64,000 nucleotides of DNA, from assembly GCA_030690315.1 (NCBI GenBank), contig JAUYGY010000028.1, forward strand, positions 62,001 to 126,000, in the 5' to 3' direction. Both the position numbers and the translations under genes were made by a program. The stretch is from Aequorivita sp. GTDB taxonomy: Bacteria > Bacteroidota > Bacteroidia > Flavobacteriales > Flavobacteriaceae. The notes under the pieces are model-generated. The model was not told the DNA's origin and made no database searches. It worked only from the letters and a program-made list of their open reading frames with translations. Below, in pieces: positions 43,417 to 52,421 of this stretch (position 1 is the first letter of the stretch; each line of letters begins with the position of its first letter).

Positions 43417-45853
43417 ACCAATTGTTGTCTTTTTAACCACCTTTCTTATTTCATTAAACGTGAATGCGCAAATAGACTTCGAAAACCATCTAATTATTGA
43501 TGATACTCATTCAACTATAGGGGCATTTTCAATTTATGCTGCTGATATTAATGGAGACGGTTACAAAGATATCCTTTCGGCTTCTTTTGATGATAATAAA
43601 ATAGCTTGGTACGAAAACCTAGAGGGATTAGGTATTTTTGGTGCCCAAAATATCATGTCGATAAATGAATTAGGAGCAATTGCCGTTTATGGAGCCGATA
43701 TAGATAATGATGGTGATATAGATGTAATTTCTGCTTCCAGCGAAGGCAACACTGTATCTTGGTTTGAAAATTTGGATGGTCTTGGTAATTTTGGACCAAA
43801 GATAAATATAGGCAATAATCTTAATGGATTAACATCCATTTACATAAGCGATATTAATGGAGATGGAAAAATTGATATTTTATCAGCTTCTCGCTATGAC
43901 AATAAAATAGCATGGTATGAAAATAATGGTAACGGTTCATTCAGTACTCAAAAATTAATAGCTACAAATGCCTATGGCGCAATGTCAGTTTATGCAGATG
44001 ATTTAGATGGTGATGGCGATATAGACGTTGTTTCAGCTAATTCTTGGGATGATAAAATAGTGTGGTATAAAAATTTGAATGGGCAGGGCAATTTTGGTTC
44101 ATCACAGGTCATAAGTTCAAATGCAAACTATGCTTCCGGAGTTTTCATCATTGATATTGATGGCGATGGCGACAATGACGTGCTTTCTGCTTCCCGAGAT
44201 GATAATAAAATAGCTTGGTATGAAAATGTGAACAATTCCGAAAGTTTTGGCCCTCAACAAATAATAACTTCGGCTGCAAACGATGCAACGATGGTTTCTG
44301 CAGGCGATATAGATAATGATGGTGATATGGATGTTATTTGCCAATTCCAAAATGATAAACTTGCTTGGTTTGAAAATACTAATGGGGTTGGAGATTTCAG
44401 TTCACAACACGTTATCAGTTCATTTGTAAGTGCCCTTAAATCTGTTTCAGTTGTGGATATCAATAATGATGGTCAATTGGATGTTATTACAGCTTCAAAA
44501 GATGATAGTAAAATAGCTTGGTATAAGAACATTGATGGTCAGGGGGCGTTTGGCAAACAAAATATTATACCTAGATATGTAATTAATCCAAGAGGACTAA
44601 ATACTTCAGATATTGATGGGGATGGTCATTTAGACTTACTTTCTGTTGACAGTAGTGGAGACCTTACTGTAGGTACAAAACTATCTTGGTATAAAAATAT
44701 TGATGGAACTGGTAATTTTGGAGAACAGGAAGCAATAATAGCAGACCCTTATTTGCTTTCCATTACATCAGGTGATATTAACGGTGATGGGCATATAGAT
44801 ATAGTTGCTTCCAAATCTTATCCTGATGGGATTGTATGGTATGAAAACCTTGATGGATTTGGAAACTTTAGTTTTGAAAAAAGTATTTCTTCAAATGTTG
44901 ATTTTGCTATATCACTTCAAGTTGATGATATAGATAATGATGGAGATCTAGATATTCTTTGTGGCTCTTATGGCGATGGCGTTATAAGTTTTCTCGAAAA
45001 TTTAGATGGTCTTGGGAATTTTGGATCACACCAAATTATCTCCAGCAATACGGAGTGGGTAAAAAGATTGCGCTTGGCTGATCTAAATGGCGATGGATTT
45101 AATGATGTCGTAGCGGATTACAATAATCATATTGTTTGGTTTGAAAACTTAAATGGAACTTTTGGTCAAGAAAATATTATCTCTGCGAACAATGTTTATG
45201 GACAAAACAGCTTGGTTATTAATGATATTGATGGCGATGGATATTTAGACATTTTTTCCTGTCAAATAAGTTATCCAGATGCTAAAATGGTTTGGTTCAA
45301 AAATTTAGACGGGCAAGGTAATTTTAGTAATGGAAGAATTGTTTCAACTAATAATCTCTTAAGATATGCAAGCCTTAGTGATATTGACGGTGATGATGAT
45401 TTAGACATACTCACATTTTCAGAATTTGATGATGAAATTATTTGTTTCATAAATGATGGCGCTGGTAATTTTGGTTCCCAACAGGTTCTTTGGTCTTTTC
45501 CTAAACCAAAAGATCTTCACTCATTAGATATTGATGGAGATGGTGACATGGATATTTTTCTGACATCGGGAGATGATAAAATTAATTGGTTAGAAAATAT
45601 TGGGGACTTAGGACTTGAAGAAAATAGTTTTGAGAATGTAATAATCTATCCCAATCCAACATCGGATTGGTTAACAATTAAATCAGATACGAAAATTTCT
45701 AAAATCGAAATTTATAATAGCTTATTACAATTAGTTTTAACAAACTCAAATGAGCCTAAAATTAATCTTTCTAATTTAAACCAAGGTCTCTACTTTTGTA
45801 AATTGGTTGATATTAATCAAAATACAACTCTTTTTAAAGTTATAAAAAAATAA
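43397..45853 (+). CDS. FG-GAP repeat surface protein with T9SS sorting domain
   Basis: This 818-residue secreted protein has a signal peptide (residues 1-26, ending NVNA). Fourteen repeats of about 50 residues follow, each carrying a Ca-binding loop of the DxDxDG type (for example DINGDGYKDILS, DIDNDGDIDVIS) and a following W-(Y/F)-E-N strand. They should form beta-propeller blades like integrin alpha domains. The last 75 residues are a type A T9SS C-terminal domain (VIIYPNPTSDWLTIKS, LYFCKLVDINQNTTLFKVIKK). It overlaps the ligase gene by 20 bp. It likely reaches the cell surface and binds a glycan or protein; the ligand is unknown. Confidence 0.9.
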   Translation: MIHKIDRPIVVFLTTFLISLNVNAQIDFENHLIIDDTHSTIGAFSIYAADINGDGYKDILSASFDDNKIAWYENLEGLGIFGAQNIMSINELGAIAVYGADIDNDGDIDVISASSEGNTVSWFENLDGLGNFGPKINIGNNLNGLTSIYISDINGDGKIDILSASRYDNKIAWYENNGNGSFSTQKLIATNAYGAMSVYADDLDGDGDIDVVSANSWDDKIVWYKNLNGQGNFGSSQVISSNANYASGVFIIDIDGDGDNDVLSASRDDNKIAWYENVNNSESFGPQQIITSAANDATMVSAGDIDNDGDMDVICQFQNDKLAWFENTNGVGDFSSQHVISSFVSALKSVSVVDINNDGQLDVITASKDDSKIAWYKNIDGQGAFGKQNIIPRYVINPRGLNTSDIDGDGHLDLLSVDSSGDLTVGTKLSWYKNIDGTGNFGEQEAIIADPYLLSITSGDINGDGHIDIVASKSYPDGIVWYENLDGFGNFSFEKSISSNVDFAISLQVDDIDNDGDLDILCGSYGDGVISFLENLDGLGNFGSHQIISSNTEWVKRLRLADLNGDGFNDVVADYNNHIVWFENLNGTFGQENIISANNVYGQNSLVINDIDGDGYLDIFSCQISYPDAKMVWFKNLDGQGNFSNGRIVSTNNLLRYASLSDIDGDDDLDILTFSEFDDEIICFINDGAGNFGSQQVLWSFPKPKDLHSLDIDGDGDMDIFLTSGDDKINWLENIGDLGLEENSFENVIIYPNPTSDWLTIKSDTKISKIEIYNSLLQLVLTNSNEPKINLSNLNQGLYFCKLVDINQNTTLFKVIKK

Positions 45854-45869
45854 TCCCCATTTAGCCGCT

Positions 45870-45991
45870 TGCTCACAGAATCCATTTTTCAAAGGCATAG
45901 TGGGATTGTGATTTTTTCTTTTTTGATTGCCTTATTTCTAAATGAAAATATCTCGAAACAGAAAGCAACGGTTCAAATAGAGTCTTATTAA
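45870..45991 (+). pseudogene. Remnant of the O-antigen ligase 3' end
   Basis: From 45870 the DNA repeats the 3' end of the ligase gene (43307 onwards). About the first 40 bases after TGCTCACAGAATC are nearly identical. In frame (45872-45991) it reads LTESIFQRHSGIVIFSF and ends in TAA, against LTESIFQRHSGIVVFSI in the complete gene. The two then diverge to different C-termini. The copy has no start and no upstream part. It lies between two T9SS cargo genes, and its stop overlaps the convergent leucine-rich-repeat gene. It is a recombination scar. Confidence 0.85.
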
Positions 45992-47523
45992 TCCTTAATA
46001 AACTTTTTGATAGTACTGTTATTTTCAATATCAGTCAATTCAAGAAAGTAAATGCCATTTCTTAAGTTGGAAACATTTATCTCATTCGTATATAAATTTT
46101 TTTCAGAGAATACATTTTGCCCCATAACATTGAATATTTGAGCGCTTTTTAAACCATAATCTGTATTGATGTTCAAAATATTCTTTACAGGATTTGGACT
46201 TATAGTTAAAGGTAAAATCTGGTTATCTGGTGTTTCCAATAAAACATCGCAGTTTTCTGAAGTATAAAAATCTACGTTGTGGCCGGTTTGGGTTAGAATT
46301 AAATTTATAAGTCCAAAATTTACGGGGTCATCATCAATACATACTTTATTAAGTAATGGTAGATCATAAAACGAGCACTCGCTTAAATCCATATATTCAT
46401 TACTGGGATGATTCCGCATGTTAATTTCCAACATGTTAGGATTATCTGCACATTTTAAAACATGAACTCCTGGATGGTTTAAAACTAAATAAGTTAATTG
46501 ATTTCCTTCACAAGCAAGATAATATGGCCCATTTCCCAACATAACATCAAAATCCAAATTTGTGAGATTGTTATTATTGCATTCTAAATGGTTAATGTTT
46601 GAATCGCTTATGTTTATTTCATCGAGATTATTATTATTTATATAAAGTTCACTTAATTCTGAACAATTGCTTAAATCAATTTCATTAATATAATTCTCAC
46701 TTGCATAAAGAATTTCTAAATTTATACTATTGCTTAAATTGATATTGGAAATTTGATTGTTGGAGCAATAAAAGTTTTCAATACTCGGCACATTTGAGAG
46801 ATCCAGAGTGGTTAACGAATTATTAGAAAAATCAACAGTCCTCAACCACGGCAGGTTTGAAAGAGAAAGATTTGTAATTTGATTATTAGAGACGAGAACA
46901 GACGTTAATCGTGGCGAATTGGAAATGTCTAAATTTGTTATTAGGTTATTTTCACATCTCACATGAGATATTTTGGGCAAATTTGATATATCTAATTCTG
47001 ATAATGCATTATTATCACAAGTGAAATAAACAAGGTTCGTCGAATTGGATACATCAATTGTAGTTAAAGAATTATTACTACAATCCAAATCTTGTAATTC
47101 AGCAATAAAACTTATATCCAATACTTCTAATTGATTGTTATCACACCAAAAATGCCATAAAGGGTTGTTTGTCACGTTTATACTTGTTAATAAATTACTT
47201 CCACAATCTAAAAAAAGAAGTGAGTTTTGGCTCAAATCAAGAGTTGTTAATAAATTACCTCTACACCTAAGTTCTATAATATTTGTAAAATATCCAATAC
47301 CGGTTAAATCTGTAATATTTTTCTCATTAACATTAACTTCTTCTTCAAATGCAGCAGCTTCACTTACTTGAATTTCACCATCTCCATTTAAATCAATAAT
47401 TGGGTCGTGATTCAATAAAGCATTTTTAAAATTGCTGTCCGGAAAATTAATAATCTGGCTATGGCAAACCGAAGAAAAAAGTAATAGTGTAAAAGTAATA
47501 GTATAAAAGTATTTGTTTTTCAT
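45988..47523 (-). CDS. Leucine-rich-repeat surface protein with T9SS sorting domain
   Basis: This 511-residue secreted protein has a signal peptide (MKNKYFYTITFTLLLFSSVCHS). An EF-hand-like DLNGDGEIQVSEA near residues 43-55 is followed by about 15 leucine-rich repeats of 20-22 residues (L-x2-L-D-x-S-N-N-x-L-T-x-I-D-x-S type). A type A T9SS domain comes last (ISPNPVKNILNINT, IFNVMGQNVFSEK, GIYFLELTDIENNSTIKKFIKD). It is surface-exposed and probably an adhesin or binding protein. It lies on the strand opposite to the polysaccharide genes and, with the FG-GAP gene, interrupts them. Confidence 0.9.
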   Translation of the reverse strand: MKNKYFYTITFTLLLFSSVCHSQIINFPDSNFKNALLNHDPIIDLNGDGEIQVSEAAAFEEEVNVNEKNITDLTGIGYFTNIIELRCRGNLLTTLDLSQNSLLFLDCGSNLLTSINVTNNPLWHFWCDNNQLEVLDISFIAELQDLDCSNNSLTTIDVSNSTNLVYFTCDNNALSELDISNLPKISHVRCENNLITNLDISNSPRLTSVLVSNNQITNLSLSNLPWLRTVDFSNNSLTTLDLSNVPSIENFYCSNNQISNINLSNSINLEILYASENYINEIDLSNCSELSELYINNNNLDEINISDSNINHLECNNNNLTNLDFDVMLGNGPYYLACEGNQLTYLVLNHPGVHVLKCADNPNMLEINMRNHPSNEYMDLSECSFYDLPLLNKVCIDDDPVNFGLINLILTQTGHNVDFYTSENCDVLLETPDNQILPLTISPNPVKNILNINTDYGLKSAQIFNVMGQNVFSEKNLYTNEINVSNLRNGIYFLELTDIENNSTIKKFIKD

Positions 47524-47648
47524 AATTCCTATTCTTTAAAAATCAAAAATGCATATATGCACTAATATAGTAAATAAGTATTTGATATTTAGGATTACTG
47601 GTTAAGTATAATTGAAAACGGCACTCTAATATTTCTTTTTTAAAACAG

Positions 47649-47656
47649 TATATTTG
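47649..47656 (+). promoter_or_regulatory. Promoter -7 box of the WecG/TagA gene
   Basis: TATATTTG at 47649-47656 overlaps an in-frame TTG at 47654, so translation must start further down. Transcription from here would begin a second polysaccharide transcription unit after the two T9SS genes. Confidence 0.5.
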
Positions 47657-47677
47657 CGGAAATTTTCAAAACACGAT

Positions 47678-48427
47678 TTGCCAAACACTAGAATAAAAAT
47701 CCTAAACACCACCATAGACAACCTCTCCATGCAGGAAACCCTTGCCTTGGTCCAGGAAAAAATACAAACCGGTGAACAGCTCCATCACGTAGTAGTAAAT
47801 GCAGGGAAAGTTGTGGCGATGCAAAAGGATCAAGATTTGCGGCACAGTGTCAATCAAAGTCATATCATAAATGCAGACGGGCAAGCTGTGGTCTGGGCTT
47901 CAAGATTTTTGGGTAAACCCCTAAAGGAACGCGTTGCAGGAATAGACCTAATGGCCAGTCTCGTAGAAATGGCACATAAAAACCACAACAAAATCTTTCT
48001 TTTTGGAGCAAAGGAAGAAGTGGTTAAAAACGTTGTTGAGAAATATTCCGAAATATACAGCCCCGAAATTATCGCGGGTTACCGCAACGGTTATTTCAAC
48101 CCTTCTGAAGAGGAAGAAATTGCCCAGCAGATAGCAGATAGTGGCACACAAATGCTATTCGTAGCAATATCATCCCCCATTAAAGAAAATTTTCTTTATA
48201 AATACCGCGACACTCTTAAAAGCGTAAACCTAATTATGGGCGTAGGCGGCAGTTTTGATGTAGTTGCAGGAAAAACAAAACGCGCCCCAGCTTGGATGCA
48301 AAAATCTGGTTTGGAATGGTTCTACCGCTTTGCGCAGGAACCTCGACGCATGTGGAAACGCTACCTTGTTGGGAATTCAAAATTTATCTACTTGGTACTT
48401 AGGGAACGTTTTTCTAATAAACACTAA
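47678..48427 (+). CDS. WecG/TagA/CpsF family glycosyltransferase
   Basis: This 249-residue GT26-family enzyme transfers an N-acetylmannosamine-type sugar (ManNAcA in WecG, ManNAc in TagA) to a lipid-linked acceptor. Family features are RIKILNTTIDNLSMQETL, VVVNAGKVVAMQKDQDL, NADGQAVVWASRFLGKPLKERVAGIDL (catalytic Asp), IFLFGAKEEVV and the GVGGSFDVVAGKTKRAPAWMQKSGLEWFYR signature region. TTG at 47678 is taken as start, because the first possible codon lies inside the promoter box. wecB and wecC in this locus provide UDP-ManNAcA, its expected donor. Confidence 0.93.
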   Translation: MPNTRIKILNTTIDNLSMQETLALVQEKIQTGEQLHHVVVNAGKVVAMQKDQDLRHSVNQSHIINADGQAVVWASRFLGKPLKERVAGIDLMASLVEMAHKNHNKIFLFGAKEEVVKNVVEKYSEIYSPEIIAGYRNGYFNPSEEEEIAQQIADSGTQMLFVAISSPIKENFLYKYRDTLKSVNLIMGVGGSFDVVAGKTKRAPAWMQKSGLEWFYRFAQEPRRMWKRYLVGNSKFIYLVLRERFSNKH

Positions 48428-48469
48428 TTGCAATATAAATCCTAATAAGGTATTTTAGAAATTTATTCT

Positions 48470-48590
48470 AAGACGCGGTAATAGTTATTTTGGGATGGGT
48501 CAAGGACGGGTCAAAGTCTAGGTTCACCCGTGTTTTAGCCTACGTAAAGCCTAGTCAAAGCCATAGTAAAGCCATAGCAAAGTCATTAGA
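48470..48590 (+). repeat. Array of degenerate 11-bp units
   Basis: The 307-bp gap between the WecG/TagA and ligase genes holds eleven consecutive units of exactly 11 bp (nine clear, 48492-48590; two weaker, 48470-48491). The best units are AAGCCATAGTA (48558-48568) and AAGCCATAGCA (48569-48579). The loose consensus is AAGYCnAnnnA. Unit length never slips, although units differ from each other. The apparent 72-codon frame over the array (48490-48708) has no coding character. A related array in reverse orientation is at 62814-62890. Confidence 0.8.
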
Positions 48591-48734
48591 ATGTAAGAAA
48601 AGAGGCCTTTTTCCTTACAAATATAGCTTTGATAAAAACGCAGTGTTTTTCAAAATTAATAAAACCCCAAATATGGTTTTTAGGTTAGAGTTTTCTATCT
48701 TCCCCTAAAATTTTTTAGCCTTCCAATTTTCAAT

Positions 48735-49952
48735 ATGAGGATACTGCTTTCAGCCATATACCCGTTCGCTTTTATGCTACTCTACTTTATCATTCCTTTT
48801 GATAATTATATCAGAGTATTGCCGAACATACTTATGGGAATTTTAGTGGTAGCTTTTCCTTTTATTGTAAAAAAAGAAGATTTCAAAAAATTGAAGTCCA
48901 TCCCACTTATCATATTCTTGGGGCTTTTTGTGTATCTCCTTCTCGATTCATTTTTAGCCGGAAGAATTGAAGAAGATTATAAAGTCATCAATAAAGTGAT
49001 GATTGCTGCAGGCCTTGCCATTCTTTACATTCCGGTTGTCGACCAAAAAAAAATAAACAGCGCCATTATTTTTTCAGCTTTGGCCGCCATTGCTTTTTCA
49101 GTTTACAATTTTGTGTTGATTACCGATGCAACAGGCAGTTTTGCCTTGGGCGATTCCCCACAGGTTGTGGAATCTTTGTTGGTAGATAGGTTGTATCTGG
49201 GCTTGCTCAGTACCTTTAGTATCTTTATTTCTTTTCAGGCAATCCAAAAAAAATACCATCCAAATAACAACTACTATTTAGGGAATATCTTCATAAATGC
49301 CCTCTTCATAATTTTGATCGCTTCAAAAATAGCTATCATTTCGTTGTTTGTATTATTGCTGGTCCATCAATTTTATGGAAAACGTAAAATCTGGAAATTT
49401 CTAATTGCCGCTGTTGCAATTGCAGCGGTTGTTGCACTGTTATTTCTTTTAAAAAATGAAAAAAACCCCCAGTTCAACAAAGCAGAAAAAAGCGCTCCTG
49501 CCTTTATTGAAAATTCTATGACCTATGAACTTAGGGCCGTTGCATGGCTGTGCTCGCAACAAATTATTCAGAATGAAGATTTTCTCCTAACAGGAATTGG
49601 GTCCGAGATGACAAAAGACAAACTGGTTTCTTGCTATAGTTCCCAGATTTCAAACCCAAATAAAAGGGAACGCTTTATTTCCCAGCGCTACAACACCCAC
49701 AATCAGTTTTTGGATTTCTATATTAGCGCAGGCTTTATTGCGTTACTAATATTTTTGGGTTTTATTGGTGCAAGCTTTTTCTCAGTGCGAAAAGAGTTTT
49801 TCCCAACAGCCATGCTCGCCATTTTAATAATGTACTGTTTGGTTGAAAATGTATTTCACCGACAAATCGGGGCTTACTACATAGGATTCATTTTAATTAT
49901 GCTACTTACAAGTACCCAAAACACCGAAAACAACACTCTAAAAAACAAATAA
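48735..49952 (+). CDS. O-antigen ligase/Wzy-like protein 2
   Basis: This 405-residue polytopic protein has about 12 hydrophobic segments and the ligase motif YNTHNQFLDFYISAGFIALLIFLGF in the region before the last helices. The preceding periplasmic loop contains MTYELRAVAWLCSQQII and LLTGIGSEM. It is the second H-N-Q-x-L-type protein of the locus. One of the two probably joins the polymer to its lipid anchor, the other polymerises; which is which cannot be told. It precedes ugd by 79 bp. Confidence 0.78.
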   Translation: MRILLSAIYPFAFMLLYFIIPFDNYIRVLPNILMGILVVAFPFIVKKEDFKKLKSIPLIIFLGLFVYLLLDSFLAGRIEEDYKVINKVMIAAGLAILYIPVVDQKKINSAIIFSALAAIAFSVYNFVLITDATGSFALGDSPQVVESLLVDRLYLGLLSTFSIFISFQAIQKKYHPNNNYYLGNIFINALFIILIASKIAIISLFVLLLVHQFYGKRKIWKFLIAAVAIAAVVALLFLLKNEKNPQFNKAEKSAPAFIENSMTYELRAVAWLCSQQIIQNEDFLLTGIGSEMTKDKLVSCYSSQISNPNKRERFISQRYNTHNQFLDFYISAGFIALLIFLGFIGASFFSVRKEFFPTAMLAILIMYCLVENVFHRQIGAYYIGFILIMLLTSTQNTENNTLKNK

Positions 49953-49968
49953 AGAGATTTGCAAATTG

Positions 49969-49976
49969 TACTTTTG
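49969..49976 (+). promoter_or_regulatory. ugd promoter, -7 box
   Basis: TACTTTTG fits TAnnTTTG, 55 bp before the ugd ATG. No TTG at standard -33 spacing. Confidence 0.4.
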
Positions 49977-50031
49977 CGCTTTGATAATAAAAAGGGAAAA
50001 TTTTCAAATTATTTTGAAAGAACAAGAATAA

Positions 50032-51345
50032 ATGAAAATAGCAGTAATAGGAACAGGCTACGTTGGCCTAGTAACAGGAACTTGTTTGGCCGAAACGGGA
50101 AATGAAGTTATTTGTGTAGATATTGATAAGGAAAAGGTAGAAAAAATGCGCAATGGCATTGTGCCAATCTATGAACCGCATTTAGACGTACTTTTTGAAA
50201 GAAATATTAAAGCAAATCGCCTAAATTTCACTACTTCGTTAGACGAAGGTCTGGCCCATGGCGAAATCATTTTTCTCGCACTCCCAACGCCCGAAGATGA
50301 AGATGGTTCTGCAGATCTTTCCTATGTTTTGAATGTTTCAGAAGAAATAGGGAAGAAAATAAAGGAATACAAAGTTATTGTTGACAAAAGTACCGTACCA
50401 GTAGGTACAGCCGAAAGAGTTCATGCTGTAATTTCCAAAAATGCTATTTGTGAATTCGACGTCGTTTCCAACCCAGAATTTCTAAGGGAAGGTTTTGCCG
50501 TTGATGACTTTTTAAAGCCGGAACGCATAGTGGTAGGCTCTAGCAGCGAAAGGGCCACGGCAATGATGAAAAAGCTTTACGGGCCATTCGTGCGCTCTGG
50601 AAACCCAATAATTATTATGGACGAAAAGTCGGCCGAACTCACAAAATACGCTGCGAATTCCTTCTTGGCCACCAAGATTACTTTTATGAATGAAATAGCC
50701 AACTATTGCGAAAAAGTTGGTGCCGATGTAGATATGGTCCGCGCTGGAATGGGCAGCGACAGTCGTATTGGCAAGCGTTTTCTTTTCCCCGGAATTGGCT
50801 ATGGAGGCTCCTGCTTCCCCAAAGACGTGAAAGCGCTTCAGAAAGCAGGAAAAGATAAAAACTACGATTTCAAGATTTTAAATGCTGTAATCGAAATCAA
50901 TTCAGCTCAGAAAACAATATTGTTGCCTAAAATTGACGCGTATTTCAACAACGATTTAAAAGGAAAAACAATCGCAATTTGGGGCTTGGCCTTTAAGCCT
51001 GAAACGGACGATATCCGCGAAGCTCCTTCCATTGATATGATGGAAGCATTGCTAAAAAAAGGAGCAAATCTTCAGGTTTTTGATCCCGAAGCAATGAAAA
51101 ACATTGAAAAACGTTTCGGAGATAAACTAAAATATTCAGCATCTATGTATGCCGCTCTGGAAGGAGCTGATGCCTTGTTGATCTGCACCGAATGGAGCAT
51201 TTTCCGTACCCCAGATTATAACAGATTGAGAAACCTATTAAAAAATCCAGTAGTTTTTGACGGTAGAAATTTATACAATGTAATTGACATGGAAACGGAA
51301 GGCTTTACCTATATTTCCGTGGGAAGAAAAGCAGTGAATCTATGA
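50032..51345 (+). CDS. ugd: UDP-glucose 6-dehydrogenase
   Basis: This 437-residue enzyme oxidises UDP-glucose to UDP-glucuronate. The N-terminus MKIAVIGTGYVGLVTGTCLAETGNEV is the NAD fold. VDKSTVPVGTA, SNPEFLREGFAVDDFLKPERIVVG and the catalytic-Cys signature FPGIGYGGSCFPKDVKAL are diagnostic. The C-domain begins IAIWGLAFKPETDDIREAPS. It supplies UDP-GlcA to the UDP-xylose synthase encoded 76 bp downstream. It is clearly distinct from the WecC dehydrogenase. Confidence 0.96.
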   Translation: MKIAVIGTGYVGLVTGTCLAETGNEVICVDIDKEKVEKMRNGIVPIYEPHLDVLFERNIKANRLNFTTSLDEGLAHGEIIFLALPTPEDEDGSADLSYVLNVSEEIGKKIKEYKVIVDKSTVPVGTAERVHAVISKNAICEFDVVSNPEFLREGFAVDDFLKPERIVVGSSSERATAMMKKLYGPFVRSGNPIIIMDEKSAELTKYAANSFLATKITFMNEIANYCEKVGADVDMVRAGMGSDSRIGKRFLFPGIGYGGSCFPKDVKALQKAGKDKNYDFKILNAVIEINSAQKTILLPKIDAYFNNDLKGKTIAIWGLAFKPETDDIREAPSIDMMEALLKKGANLQVFDPEAMKNIEKRFGDKLKYSASMYAALEGADALLICTEWSIFRTPDYNRLRNLLKNPVVFDGRNLYNVIDMETEGFTYISVGRKAVNL

Positions 51346-51421
51346 AATGCCCAATAAAAAATTATAAATTGAAAGAAGATGCAAGTGTGGGCATTCCATC
51401 TTCCTATTTTTCAAATATCTT

Positions 51422-52414
51422 ATGCAGATGAAAAAGCGCGTACTGATTACAGGTGCTGCCGGATTTTTGGGTTCACATCTCTGTGATAAATTTATCGCCG
51501 AGGATTTCCAAGTTATCGCGATGGATAATCTTATAACTGGTGACCTTAAAAACATTGCCCATCTTTTCAAATTGGAAGCTTTTGAATTTTATCATCACGA
51601 TGTAACAAAGTTTGTACATGTTCCCGGAAAAGTAGATTACATTCTTCATTTCGCTTCCCCGGCAAGCCCAATAGATTACTTAAAAATACCAATCCAAACT
51701 TTAAAAGTCGGATCTCTGGGCACACACAACCTGCTGGGTTTAGCAAGAGAAAAAAATGCGCGAATCCTTATCGCTTCCACTTCTGAAGTTTACGGAGATC
51801 CTCAAGTTCATCCGCAAACGGAAGAATACTTTGGTAATGTAAATACCATTGGACCTCGCGGGGTTTATGACGAAGCAAAACGCTTTCAGGAGTCTATAAC
51901 CATGGCCTATCACCGGTTTCACGGATTGGAAACCCGAATCGCGCGTATCTTTAACACCTATGGCCCTCGCATGCGATTGAACGATGGGCGTGTAATCCCA
52001 GCATTTATTGGTCAATCCCTTCGAGGTGAAGATTTAACAGTGTTTGGAGATGGTATGCAAACCCGCTCTTTCTGCTATGTTGACGACGAGGTTGAAGGCT
52101 TGTACCGTTTGTTGCTGAGCGATTATCCGCTACCTGTAAACATTGGCAATCCCGAGGAAATAACCATTCTTGACTTTGCAAATGAGATAATCAAATTGAC
52201 GGGTACAGAACAGAAAATAGTGTTCAAACCATTGCCCCAGGACGACCCGATGCAACGAGAGCCAGATATTTCAAAAGCAAGGGAAATATTAGGTTGGGAG
52301 CCTAAAGTTTCAAGGGAAGATGGTATGAAAAAAACATTTGAATACTTTAAAAATCTTTCTAAAGAAGAACTTTTTAAAAGCGAACATAAAGATTTTTCAA
52401 AACACAACAGATAA
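51422..52414 (+). CDS. UDP-glucuronate decarboxylase (UDP-xylose synthase)
   Basis: This 330-residue short-chain dehydrogenase matches the UXS group, which decarboxylates UDP-GlcA to UDP-xylose. It has [21 protein letters not shown] at the N-terminus, [26 protein letters not shown] and [30 protein letters not shown] (catalytic Tyr and Lys) is diagnostic for UXS, as is [21 protein letters not shown]. It directly follows ugd. The two together suggest that xylose, or glucuronate and xylose, is part of the polysaccharide. Confidence 0.92.
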   Translation: MQMKKRVLITGAAGFLGSHLCDKFIAEDFQVIAMDNLITGDLKNIAHLFKLEAFEFYHHDVTKFVHVPGKVDYILHFASPASPIDYLKIPIQTLKVGSLGTHNLLGLAREKNARILIASTSEVYGDPQVHPQTEEYFGNVNTIGPRGVYDEAKRFQESITMAYHRFHGLETRIARIFNTYGPRMRLNDGRVIPAFIGQSLRGEDLTVFGDGMQTRSFCYVDDEVEGLYRLLLSDYPLPVNIGNPEEITILDFANEIIKLTGTEQKIVFKPLPQDDPMQREPDISKAREILGWEPKVSREDGMKKTFEYFKNLSKEELFKSEHKDFSKHNR

Positions 52415-52421
52415 AATAGAA

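Noticed and set aside
48470..48590. Possible CRISPR array
   Set aside because: Units are 11 bp, not 23-50 bp, are not separated by unique spacers, and no cas genes are near.
48490..48708. 72-codon open frame between the WecG/TagA and ligase genes
   Set aside because: It runs through the 11-bp array, starts with a low-quality GTG/ATG context, and the translated product has no domain-like features; the array explains the composition.
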